Source of the DNA: Gari tellinella
Lineage: Eukaryota; Mollusca; Bivalvia; Cardiida; Psammobiidae
Assembly: GCA_922989275.2 (NCBI GenBank)
Contig: OV277874.1
Coordinates: forward strand, 20,448,154-20,512,153
DNA: 64,000 nucleotides
Reading direction: 5' to 3'
Part shown: positions 42,101 to 50,399 of the stretch, piece by piece
Layout: each line of letters begins with the position of its first letter
How positions within the stretch are numbered: position 1 is the first letter of the stretch
The notes under the pieces: generated by a model
What the model was told of the DNA's origin: nothing
What the model saw: the letters and a program-made list of their open reading frames with translations, nothing else
Database searches by the model: none
Position numbers and translations under genes: made by a program

Positions 42101-45100
42101 ACAGGACAACGATTGAAAAGAATAACAAACAAGAAAAGAACAAACTGAACGAACTCGTACCTGAAGTTTTAAGACTCGACAATGCTACTGAGAATGGTGA
42201 GTTGCTTAAAGCAGGTCGAAAGAATGCGCCTTAACCATCTGCTAGGCTAGATGACCATCTGCTAGGCAGGGCTGCCATTTCTCCGGATTTTTGCTAAATC
42301 TTCGGATTTTTTTCTAGTACATGGCTGCTTAAAGCAGGCTGAAAGTAAAGCAGAATGCGCCTCAAGGCGCATTCTGCTTTTCTTTCAGCCTGCTTTAAAC
42401 AGCCACGTGTCAACAAAACTAGAAACAGGCGATGGGGGTACGATTCGTAAAATCGCACTTGAAAAATGCAAATTTTGAAATCTTAGGATTTTTATGTCAA
42501 CTTATGGCAGCCCTGGCTAGGCTAGATAACCATCTGCTAAGCTATATCAAGAGGCAGATCTATTAGAAAGTGTCCAAGTCGAAGCAGCACGTATCATTAC
42601 TGGCCTGTGCCGAAAGTCCTCACGATCTTGTCTTTATAATGAACTGGGTATTGTTTCTCTCTTTGATAGAAGACAACACCTCAAACTTATAAACATTTTT
42701 AAAAAAATACTAAATGGTACATGTCCACACTATTTAACAGAACTTATTTCTCCTTTCTTACCTCTTGAGACAACATATAATCTCCGTTCTAATGGACATT
42801 CACTTCAAATCCAAAGAGGCAGAACAACTTCTTTCAAGAATAGCATTTTACCATGCACGCTTATCTAGCGTGGAATGCTCTTCCAAGTACTGTTAAATCG
42901 GCGACGTCAAAGCAAATTATATTAACTTAAAAGTACGACAAAGCCTCCAACTTATTTTAGCCTAGGCTTCAGGCGAGAAAATATAATTCTTTGTCAATTA
43001 CGTAACAACGCCAGTTCGAGGAATAAACATTTGTTCGACCACTTTCTAACACAGTCACCTTCCTGCCAAAGTTGTACCGATAAAAGCGAAGACAATTTCC
43101 AGTTCTTTTATGACTGCCCAAAATTCCAGTTACAGAGACATAACACGTACAGAGCACTTGATAGTATTCAAAACCTAGGCAAGATAACTCTTAATTAATC
43201 AAAGGTTACTTACATTCAAACAATACTTAGTGCTGTGTTGATCATAACTACCGTATTCATGTATCTCAAGTATTTTTTTCTTTTTCAGCTATTAGATAAT
43301 CATGTATTTTGTTATGCATCTATAGAACATGTAGTTACCTTGTACCACTAGAGAGGTCTTACATAGGCAATGCCTGTTGTCCATAGGCCTGTTGTCCAAT
43401 CCATTTCATTGTGTGAATTGAATCGCTTTTATACCAAACCAAAACAGTTTAGGGTTCATATTCATAATATTTTCATGTGTAATAAACTATCATGGTAACA
43501 ATGACAAATGTCGATAATTATAGCGATAGCGAAGTTGGTAGTAATTGCCGGGTTCCGAGGTTATAAAGCATTTGAGCTGAGTCTAACCTCGTTCCCAAGC
43601 ATTTGATTGGTCAGATTTGAGCCTAGGCTCAAATCTGACCAATCAAATGCTTGGGAACACGCTCAGACTCAACTAAAAAGCTTTATAACTTCGAAGCCAG
43701 CCTTACCAAATGACGTCATCCACTGTTTGTTTTAGATGTACCATCCAATGAATGTCGATTCAACGGCACGTTCCAAGACAACCTCAACAAACTCTCCTCT
43801 CTGGAGTTTCCTGAAATATATCAACAAATGAGAGACCTTGGTTTTTATCAAGATCCGCCCTATACTACGACGTCACTTCCGGTTTTTGTGACTGGAATCA
43901 GTTCATCGTATTACAGTACCGTTCAGGGTCTTCTGAAATCGGTGCATGAAAACCTTATGCCGACTTATCCTGATCTGAAGTTTATCGTATTTGACATAGG
44001 TCTCACAGAGGTACAGGTTCGGAGGGTTAGTATAATTTAGCCACTTACAGATTATCCCTCCCTACAACGGCCCTCCCAACAACGACTCCCTTCTCACAAC
44101 GACCCTTGTTGCAGTTCCCTAAACAGGATAAGTAGTGCAATATCGTCTGCGAAATTGTCGTCTGCTGTTTTTCTTAAAGTTATATGATGGGCATTTTGTC
44201 GGGAAAAACCCTGAATGTCGAGTGACAAACAGTTACGCGGCGTCTGATCTGGTTTCAATCTGTTTGCAAGTGTCCCTCCCTAAAACGACTCCCATCCGAA
44301 CAACGCACAGAAGTTTTGTCTCCCGTTGGGTGTCGTTGTAGAGAGGGAGCGCTGTATTCCACAAAAAACATCCACGCCTTTTTACGCCTTTAATGTATTC
44401 TTCCACTGAAATAAATAGTTTCGCTCTTTACAGTCATGATTTCAAATGCACCATACACATTTTACTGTTTACATTAGACATTTTGATAGAATAAAAACAT
44501 AATGACGATTTAAAAACAACTTGAATCAAGATCAGATGCCGCGTATGCGGTGCCTGATCTGGATTCAAACTTTTTGCAAATGTAAGCCAATTTCCCTCCT
44601 TATAACAACTCCCTTCGAACAACACACAAACAATTTGTGTCTTCCATTGGATGTTGTTGTAGAGAGGGAGCACTGTAAACAATTTTTTGCTAAAATCAGA
44701 TTGCAAAAAAGATTGACGTCAGATCAGACGCTGGGTAATCCGATGCCTGATCAGGCTACAGTGGAGAAAACGTTATTTAAAATGCAAACAGGCTCCAAAC
44801 TGTTTGCCACTCAGCTTAATATCAATTGTAATAATTGACGAAAAATCGTTATTTTCTACATTTTAGTGTTTTGCGTTCGCGTTGCGGAAAGAATAACGTT
44901 TTCTCCACTGTACAGAGTCACCAAATTAAGTGTGAGGTTTTTACTCCTTCGCCGTACATCAATAGTGTTGTCTGCTTCAAAGTTAAGAGTTTATATATAT
45001 AGTATGACTTCAGAAACAGCGATAAGAGTGTGAAACAGTTTGGATCCTGATCTGGATTCAAACTGTTTGCAAAGTCGACTTTATGATACTCCGGCGGGGA

Positions 45101-48100
45101 AAGTTAAAAAAGATGTTTGTACAGTTTCAACACCGTTTGCTTTGCGTGTGCCAAATCGGGAATAACGTTTCTCCATGGTATGAGGGGAAGTAACTTATAC
45201 AATCAAGATAACAAGAATAAGGCTGAATAGTATCTGTACTTATCTCCCTTACAAAAAAAAGGATTTTGATCATATTGATTGAGCGATCTATTGACTACCT
45301 GATTCAAAGATTTACACTTATTTTATTTGATACAGTGGAGAAGACATTATTCTTTCCCAATAAACGCGTTTACACTAAATCTATTTTTAGTGGAAACAGT
45401 TTGGAGCCAGATAAGACGCCTGACAACCGGCATCTGATCAGGCTCCTAACTGTTTGTATATTTTCAAATTGAAACATTTCGTTAGAATTTCCAAAAAGTT
45501 GTTATTTTGTACAAAAATGAGTGCATTGTGCTAGCGTTTCATGTGCAAATAGGTTGGGTCCTGATTAGACGTTGCGTTACGAGGCGTCTGATCAGGATCC
45601 AACCTGTTTGCAATCGCGCTGTTAAGGGTCATTGGAAGTGAAAGGGTTAAACGGGACCAAATAACGTCTTCTCCATTGTATCTTGTACATGTACAGTAAA
45701 ACCCCTCTAAACCGGAACCTCTAACTACCAGACATTCTCTCTAAACCGGACAAAAACTTTGGTCCCGTTTCCCACCCATTTTTACGCCTTTGATTTATTC
45801 CTTCACTGAAGAAAATACATTCATGTACATATAGTCTCGCTTTTTGGGGGTGCTAGACCACATTTTGTAACTATAAATAGCAGTGCGGCAAACCTTGTCT
45901 GGTACGGTATTCTTCCGCCCGAATGGGTTTAAGCAAGGGAACGGGAGGTAACTCTTACAGAAATACCCTAAAACTAAAAATTGACCTCAAGCTACGTTCA
46001 CAGAGAGAAATGTAATCGACAATTTTACAGTAAACTCTACACTGGCTGTGGCTTTCGACAATTCAATGATCCGGTGTTTAAACAGTGATTTATGTTGTTT
46101 TTGTTGATTGTTTCAAATGATTGAGTATCCGCGTAACGTCACGTTCTTATGTGACGTCATTGACGTCGGTTGTTGTTATGGCTTGGAAGTAGAACGTATA
46201 TAAAGGAAGAAATGATCGTTTCGATAACTTAAACTATTCAAACCGCTTGGATTCAATAAAAACCGTTTGTATTTCTGAGTTATGATCTAAAGTTGGACAC
46301 GTTTTCTTCTTAAAACGTGTGTACAAATAGATGTCAAAGCCAAGCTGAAATAGCGCGACCTTCAAACAGCTGTTTGTTGCTATTGGATATGGAATGTGTG
46401 ATACGGGAAAAAAGTAGGTCTTTACAAATCCTTTAATGTTCTCGTTTTAAGAGGTATTTTAAGCGAGAAAAATAAGCTCGATTCCGACTGGGAACAGACA
46501 AACCTCGGGTCTAGACTCGTCCGTCTTGACCAGAAGCCGTGCTTGATTCTATTATTATCAGAAATATTTTCTATATTCTAGCAGATTATAGCTTAAAGCA
46601 GGTTGAAAGTAAATCAGAATGCGCCTTAAGGCGCATTCTGCTTTACTTTCAACCTGATTTAAGTGGTCAGCTACATTCCATACTAGAATCAAGCTATGGG
46701 TTAAAACCCTCTAAACGGGAAACCCCTCTAAACCGGATGTTTTTGTTGTTCCCACACATGTCCGGTTTAGATAGGTTTCACTGAACATGTATTTTATCAC
46801 TTAAATCCGCCTGTGACAGTGTAATAAAGACATTCAATAAATTATAGTAAAATATCTTTTTTTTTTGTTCCGCCCAACCTGTTCGTCCACAAGCGCTGCA
46901 TGACGCGGGACGCCAAATGACATCATTTGTCATGACGTTAACGTAATCAACGTCAAGTTTTGGGGAAAATACATATAGCGGAGAAGCTACAAATTACGGA
47001 TTCAGTTGACTTAAGAGGGTTTTAAAATGTTTATGTGATAAAGTTTTAGAAACTAACGTTGACGAAAATTAATATAAAGCTCGCGTCATATTATTTTAGT
47101 CAACTCATTTATCAAAAGTGATAATTAATGAGCAAGATCCTCTATCTATTTCAGTTACGGAAGTACTGCAGGTGTGATGTTCGACCATTTCCATTCTACA
47201 AGTTTCCATCTCATGTTCGAACCCTCAGGACCTATGCCTTTAAGCCAATAATTGCTAGTGTAAATACAAATCTTTCTATCTATCATTACATGTACTTATA
47301 TAAATTTAAGCATTTAAACCAAAAATTACTTATTTTCAAAGCTTGCAATTTCAATAGTACAGAGGAGAAAACATTATTCTTTCCCAATAAACGCGTTTAC
47401 GCTAAAACTATTAATTTTATTGCAAACAGTTTGGAGCCAGATCAGACGCCGGGTAACCCGGCGTCTGATCAGGCTCCTAACTGTTTGCCACCAAGATAAA
47501 GATGACTAGTCAGAATTGTTCAAAAGATGCACTTTTCTAGGTTTTAGTGCTTTGCGTTTGCGTGTCGTTTCGTTTTAAACGGGAAAGAATAACGTTGTCT
47601 CCACTGTAAGTACAAGCCTTTCTACCCGGTCCGTCTAAAGACCCCAAACCTCTCCAAACCCCTTTTAAAAAACATGTTTTCCTTAACCTTAACCCTTTCC
47701 CCCATGGAAGCGCCTTTTAGCGGATATGATTTATTCCTCCGCTGAAGAAAATAGTGCCAATTTAATCAGTCATGAATGTTCATTATAGAGAATATTTTCT
47801 ATATTCTAGCACATTATAGCTTAAAACAGGCTGAAAGTAAATCAGAATGCGCCTTAGGGTGCTTTTTGCTTTACTTTCAACCTGCTTTAGGTAGTTACCT
47901 GTCTTCAATACTAGAAATAGGATATCAGGTAAAGGGTTAAGGCGCATTCTGCTTTGCTTTCAACCTGGTTTAAGAGGATACCTGAATTCAAGACCAGAAA
48001 CAATCTACTGGGTAATGGATTAATGTTAAGTTATAGCTGTATGTAGCTTTCTTAAGTGTTATATGAGTTGCCCCCTTGGAATGAAAAACATAGTAGATGT

Positions 48101-50088
48101 ATTGTAATTTAACCTTTTTTTCTCTCATTATTTTAGCCTTAATTCCCTATTTATAAGCTCTTTGTGATCGGTTGTTGAGGAATTTAGTAGTTGGGGCTGT
48201 TTTTTGCATTTTGGAGAGGTTTGGAATGGTTTAGGGAAGTTTGGGGCCTTTAGACGGACCCTTTCTATCCAATGGGGTGTTTACGCTATGTTCCCTTAAG
48301 CCATGGCAGCCCCGTTTCAGACCACGGTGAACAAAACGTGATGTCCGTGAGGCAACGCAAGGGGGCGGGACAGGTCGTGATAGCCGTGGTTGCGGGACGA
48401 ACGTATCAGAACGTGACAAAACGTAATGCCCAGTAACAGAACTTAGAATCGGTCCGCAACGGGTCGGTATAATGACGAAAATGTCCCGTCTAAAAAGTGA
48501 CCCCGAAGGACATTTTCCGACGTAGAAAACAGTCCTCGAGGCATGATTTGGCATAATAGTGTGACCCGGGAGGTCCATTTTCTTCGTCGAGAAGTGTCCC
48601 GAGGTAACATTTCTGAAGGGGGGCACTATTTGCCTTTACACCGGCAAGCAGTTGTAGCTGTCCGAATCGTATTGTCCTTTCAAGTTTTGTCTATTCTGTC
48701 GCGTTAACCCCTTCGCTGCCTTACCCCGAGTACAACATTTTTCTGCAAACAGTTTGGACCCTGATCAGACGCCGCGTTACGCGGCGTCTGATCAGGATTC
48801 AAACTGTTTGACACGTATTTCAATATTTCTTCAGTCAAATTAGCAAATATTAAAATTTAAGAAATAAAAGCAGACGACAATTGTTTAAAATTTATGACGT
48901 CACGTCAGTGAAGGGGTTAAGTATGCGTTCTGCCACGGTCGGTTTGCCGTTGGTGCGCGTTTAAAACCGTTCTGCTCGGGTTTGTCAAGTATTTAACCAA
49001 TTCCCCCATAGAAGCGCCTTTTAGCACAATTAATGTATTCACCCTCTGAAGAAAATAGTTCCAATTTATACAGTCAAGAATAGGTATTATAAGAAATATT
49101 TTCTATACTCTATCAGATACTAGCTTAAAGCAGGTTGAAAGTAAAGCAGAATGCGCCTTAAGGCGCATTCTGCTTTACTTTCCATCTTCTTTAAGTGGTC
49201 ACCTATCTTCAATACCAGAAATCCGCTATGGGGTAAAAGGTAATGCCGAACATTGCTTATGTAAATACAAGTCTTATGTCGTCCTTACATGTATAAACAC
49301 CAATATTTGAATTATTTCGGCACACATGCAAGTATTTAAACCTACCATTACCTATGTAAATTCAAGCCTTAAGTCTTAAAGCATGCCATTACTTATGTAA
49401 ATACAAGACTTAAAGCACATGCATATCTTTAAGATCTATTTGTCAAAATCAGATTTTAAACATTTTTGTTAGAGATACCCCCTCTCCAAGCTCAAATCAG
49501 ACCAATCAAATACTTCAGAAATATCACAGGCTCAATTTAAAAAGCTATATGACATTAAAGTTTGGTATTTTGATATTTTTTCAGCTTCTTTTCCACGAAT
49601 TCGGCAGATTCTGGTGGCTTGATGCTTCTGCAAGATTTATTACGAAAAGCTTGGCGAAACCACTTCTCTACCTCAGAACCAATGGCCAGCTGTTCTATAC
49701 TTACAGCAAGATACTAAACGTTGCGATTCATACACATCCGGACACATTCGGATATTTCCGTGAAGATCCGTGTCCCTTTGAAGAGTTTGGTGAAATCGAG
49801 GCCGGGAATGTTGCCTTTGTTGACACTCCATCGACAAGAACTATTTTGAGAAACTGGGTCTCATGTGCTCTTATCGCAAAGTGTATATCTCCTGATGGAG
49901 CACAGTTATGGTGCCCAGATCCTAACAAACACATTATTGGCGGATGTCACAGATTTGACCAATCAGTGTTGAGTATCATGCTACGTCGCTTATATCATAA
50001 ACAAAACAATTATCCAGATTGGGATGAACACTATCGTGTTATTGAGATAAAGCGGGGACAAGGTGTAAAATATTTCCCGGAGATGTAA
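38946..50088 (+). CDS. gene copy 2: DUF1647-like type II membrane protein (spliced)
   Basis: Five exons (38946-39161, 42047-42196, 43736-44025, 47155-47259, 49585-50088) join in frame with intron phases 1, 1, 0, 0 to give about 420 residues. Order: IVYRKWN, a membrane segment (ALTAVFCLVVFWMFF), a Lys/Asn/Glu-rich stem over two exons, then the luminal domain with CRFNGTF, LPVFVTGIS, IVFDIGL, KYCRCDVRPFPF, WWLDASARF, NVAFVDTPSTRTI and CHRFDQSVLS. Family and Golgi role are recalled, not searched. No ATG precedes the anchor in the first exon, and its acceptor is phase 1, so an earlier exon with the start codon is missing here. Confidence 0.75.
39187..39437 (+). mobile_element. MITE family H, full length
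   Basis: TTAA at both ends (39187, 39434), CTCATTCACCCCTGG start and CTAGGGTTGAATGTG end. Hairpin CTAGACCCTGATCAGAGGGC with perfect apex GGGCTCCTTAAGGAGCCC. It starts 25 bp after the donor of the first exon. Confidence 0.8.
39467..40571 (+). mobile_element. MITE family D interrupted by an ACGGAAAAAAG element
   Basis: D left end (ACTCCCTCCCTATAACGGCC) at 39467-39574 and D right part from about 40305 (CGTCTGCTTAAACTTGTCG to GGAGCACTG). The hairpin is damaged (GCCGCGTTACGCTGTTTAAG). Confidence 0.6.
39575..40300. mobile_element. 726-bp insertion with ACGGAAAAAAG ends
   Basis: ACGGAAAAAAGGCC and GCTTTTTTCCGT are short inverted ends inside a D element. The interior has a palindrome at 40164-40242 (GTCGGTTGTGTAATCCAGAT and its mirror around GAGGCGTAGCCTC). 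No transposase frame. Confidence 0.5.
40615..40990. repeat. dispersed repeat shared with 27540-27882
   Basis: GTTTCCGCGTGTATTTGCAG, AAATGATTTAAACAACTATT and CGATCAGACTCGCGCCAAGG are inverted or rearranged relative to the copy in element N. Confidence 0.6.
41080..41185 (+). mobile_element. family J fragment
   Basis: GGCGTTTAAGCGAAATAAAC and GACAGAAAATTATTGG start, with only one J arm and CCATGAATCGTGG. Confidence 0.55.
41195..41505. mobile_element. A remnant with family B inserted
   Basis: CAATACGTTGGCGTTTCGTT and AACGTCTTCTCCCCTGTAG are A pieces. B at 41241-41475 lies between them (TTTACCCTATAGCCTGTTTC to GAAAGAGGTTAA), with hairpin apex reduced to TAATGCGCATTCTGC. Confidence 0.6.
41525..41632. 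repeat. 108-bp palindrome
   Basis: GATTTATTAAACGAGTCTTT with TAGAAAACGATAAAAAC is mirrored by GTTTTTATCGTTTTCTAAAA with CGACGAGTTTGATCAATCC around GAGGCTTTGCCGA. In intron 1 of gene copy 2; no other copy seen. Confidence 0.6.
42047..42196 (+). CDS. gene copy 2, second stem exon
   Basis: Acceptor TTACTTCCAG, donor AATG|GTGAGT; 150 bp with phase 1 at both ends, so it can be skipped without shifting the frame. Encodes NWPTDPGPFQARKNVEG...EKNKLNELVPEVLRLDNATEN. The EKNK.NELV.E motif and surrounding residues resemble the end of the preceding exon. An NAT glycosylation site is present. No equivalent was found in copy 1. Confidence 0.7.
42267..42515 (+). mobile_element. MITE family G, full length
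   Basis: CAGGGCTGCCATTTCTCCGG to CTTATGGCAGCCCTG, with GCTAGG directly repeated (42261-42266, 42516-42521). Clean type 2 hairpin with apex GCGCCTCAAGGCGC. Confidence 0.85.
42535..43330 (+). pseudogene. 5'-truncated non-LTR retrotransposon, C-terminal region
   Basis: Broken frames encode LESVQVEAARIITGLCRKSS, LFDRRQHLKLINIFKKILNG and later CQSCTDKSEDNFQFFYDCPK, the zinc-binding end (CxxC..C) of LINE ORF2 proteins. At least one frameshift lies near 42860. It sits in the sense direction in intron 2 of gene copy 2. Confidence 0.65.
43549..43702. mobile_element. family M, 154-bp near-perfect palindrome
   Basis: GAGTCTAACCTCGTTCCCAA with GCATTTGATTGGTCAGATTT is mirrored around GAGCCTAGGCTC. The apex has no spacer. 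It ends 33 bp before exon 3 of gene copy 2. Confidence 0.75.
43736..44025 (+). CDS. gene copy 2, exon 3
   Basis: Acceptor TGTTTTAG, donor AGG|GTTAGT. Encodes DVPSNECRFNGTF to FIVFDIGLTEVQVRR. Matches 18287-18570 of copy 1 with the same phases (1 then 0). Confidence 0.85.
44046..44355 (+). mobile_element. MITE family D, hairpin half lost
   Basis: Starts about 20 bp after the exon 3 donor; ends GAGAGGGAGCGCTG. The left arm is cut to AAACAG before TTACGCGGCGTCTGATC, a break at the apex. Confidence 0.7.
44381..44680 (+). mobile_element. B left fragment joined to family D
   Basis: TTTTTACGCCTTTAATGTATTC and TTCCACTGAAATAAATAG are B. From about 44455 it is D: hairpin AACAACTTGAATCAAGATC with apex TGCCGCGTATGCGG, ending GAGAGGGAGCACTG. 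Confidence 0.6.
44718..44756. repeat. displaced type 1 hairpin apex
   Basis: GTCAGATCAGACGCTGGGTA with ATCCGATGCCTGATCAGGC is a hairpin centre without its outer arms. It lies directly before an A element that lacks exactly this part. Confidence 0.6.
44758..44911 (+). mobile_element. MITE family A lacking its apex
   Basis: Ends GTGGAGAAAACGTTATT and AACGTTTTCTCCACTG. Inside, GCAAACAGGCTCCAAACTG joins the two outer arms with the GATCAGACGCCGG centre removed. Confidence 0.75.
44936..45108. mobile_element. MITE family C-like, apex deleted
   Basis: TTTACTCCTTCGCCGTACAT start and CTCCGGCGGGGAAAGTTAA end. The hairpin reads GGATCCTGATCTGGATTC, so the whole apex has been removed with both outer arms kept. 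Confidence 0.65.
45332..45679 (+). mobile_element. MITE family A with C inserted
   Basis: GTGGAGAAGACATTATTC start and CGTCTTCTCCATTG end. A C-type hairpin (GGTTGGGTCCTGATTAGACG) with GGAAGTGAAAGGGTTAA lies in its right arm at about 45547-45650. Confidence 0.7.
45694..46783 (-). mobile_element. MITE family F split by about 700 bp
   Basis: CAGTAAAACCCCTCTAAACC start, and CCGGTTTAGATAGGTTTCACTG end. The B-like core resumes at about 46550 with perfect apex GCGCCTTAAGGCGC. The interval of about 45840-46545 is an unclassified insertion with no transposase frame. Confidence 0.6.
46860..47115. repeat. dispersed repeat related to 2838-4000
   Basis: CCTGTTCGTCCACAAGCGCT and AAGCTCGCGTCATATTATTT are inverted relative to the traces at 3937-3960 and 2838-2872. 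Unclassified. Confidence 0.45.
47155..47259 (+). CDS. gene copy 2, exon 4
   Basis: Acceptor CTATTTCAG, donor AGT|GTAAAT. 105 bp, phase 0 both ends, encoding LRKYCRCDVRPFPFYKFPSH then VRTLRTYAFKPIIAS. Counterpart of 19345-19449. Confidence 0.85.
47359..47607 (+). mobile_element. MITE family A, intronic
   Basis: GAGGAGAAAACATTATTC start, full hairpin, CGTTGTCTCCACTG end. In intron 4 of gene copy 2, 100 bp after the donor. Confidence 0.8.
47689..47940 (-). mobile_element. MITE family B, full length
   Basis: TTAA at both ends, CCCTTTCCCCCATGG start, CAGGTAAAGGG end; nested in the 47625-48261 element. The apex is partly mispaired (GCGCCTTAGGGTGC). Confidence 0.8.
47941..48022 (-). mobile_element. 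MITE family B, right half
   Basis: GCGCATTCTGCTTTGCTTTC to GGGTAATGGATTAA, starting exactly at a hairpin apex. Confidence 0.65.
48268..48703. other. GC-richer island of unknown origin
   Basis: Higher GC than its surroundings and free of the window's repeat families. A 131-codon minus frame (48626-48231) runs into the neighbouring transposon end, so it is not convincing. The sequence seems to resume at 48921-48992 after a C element, so C inserted into it. Confidence 0.45.
48704..48920 (+). mobile_element. MITE family C, full length
   Basis: TTAA-flanked, CCCCTTCGCTGCC start, CAGTGAAGGGG end, perfect CGCCGCGTTACGCGGCG apex. Very close to 22198-22415. Confidence 0.85.
48993..49243 (-). mobile_element. 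MITE family B, full length
   Basis: TTAACCAATTCCCCCATAG start and TATGGGGTAAAAGG end. Perfect apex GCGCCTTAAGGCGC. Confidence 0.75.
49248..49425 (+). repeat. imperfect repeat of TTACTTATGTAAATACAAG
   Basis: Three diverged copies with CTTAAAGCATG-type spacers (about 49255, 49355 and 49395). Intronic. Confidence 0.5.
49487..49556. repeat. family M fragment
   Basis: CTCAAATCAGACCAATCAAA and CAGGCTCAATTTAAAAAGCT match M. It ends about 30 bp before the last exon of gene copy 2. Confidence 0.5.
49585..50088 (+). CDS. gene copy 2, last exon
   Basis: Acceptor ATTTTTTCAG, stop TAA 50086-50088. Encodes LLFHEFGRFWWLDASARF to IEIKRGQGVKYFPEM, 167 residues. Tryptophans, WWLD, NVAFVDTP and the Cys pattern are shared with copy 1. 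Differences cluster in the loop between CISP and GGCHRFD. Confidence 0.9.
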   Translation, partial: LLFHEFGRFWWLDASARFITKSLAKPLLYLRTNGQLFYTYSKILNVAIHTHPDTFGYFREDPCPFEEFGEIEAGNVAFVDTPSTRTILRNWVSCALIAKCISPDGAQLWCPDPNKHIIGGCHRFDQSVLSIMLRRLYHKQNNYPDWDEHYRVIEIKRGQGVKYFPEM

Positions 50089-50089
50089 C

Positions 50090-50338
50090 TTAACCCTTTA
50101 CCCCATAGAAGCGCCTTTTAGCACATTTTATTTATTCCTACACTGAAGAAAATAGTTCCAATTTATACGGTAATGCATATGTATCATAAGGAATATTCTT
50201 TATATTTTAGGAAGCAGAAGTTTAAATCGGGTTGAAAGTAAAGCAGAATGCGCCAGGCGCATTCTGCTTTACTTTCAACCTGCTTTAAGTAGTCACCTAT
50301 TATCAAAACTAGAAAAAGGCTATTGGGTAAATGGTTAA
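50090..50338 (-). mobile_element. MITE family B directly after the stop of copy 2
   Basis: The TTAA begins two bases after the stop codon; ends CCCTTTACCCCATAG and GGGTAAATGG. The apex is shortened to GCGCCAGGCGC. The 3' UTR of this gene is presumably made of this element. Confidence 0.85.
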
Positions 50339-50399
50339 TCAACCAAGTCAGCAAAGTACTCATCTATATGGAATCATACTACAGACACAATCAATTAGA

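Larger units (their letters stand above)
47625..48261. mobile_element. DNA element with CCGTCTAAAG ends
   Basis: CCCGGTCCGTCTAAAGACCC with CAAACCTCTCC is mirrored at 48205-48261 (GGGGCCTTTAGACGGACCC). TTTCTA lies on both sides (47619-47624, 48262-48267), a 6-bp target duplication. A full B element and a partial second B lie inside. No transposase frame. Confidence 0.65.

Noticed and set aside
48231..48626. A 131-codon minus-strand gene
   Set aside because: The frame runs into the terminus of the adjacent 47625-48261 element, has no domain or splice signals and sits antisense in an intron.
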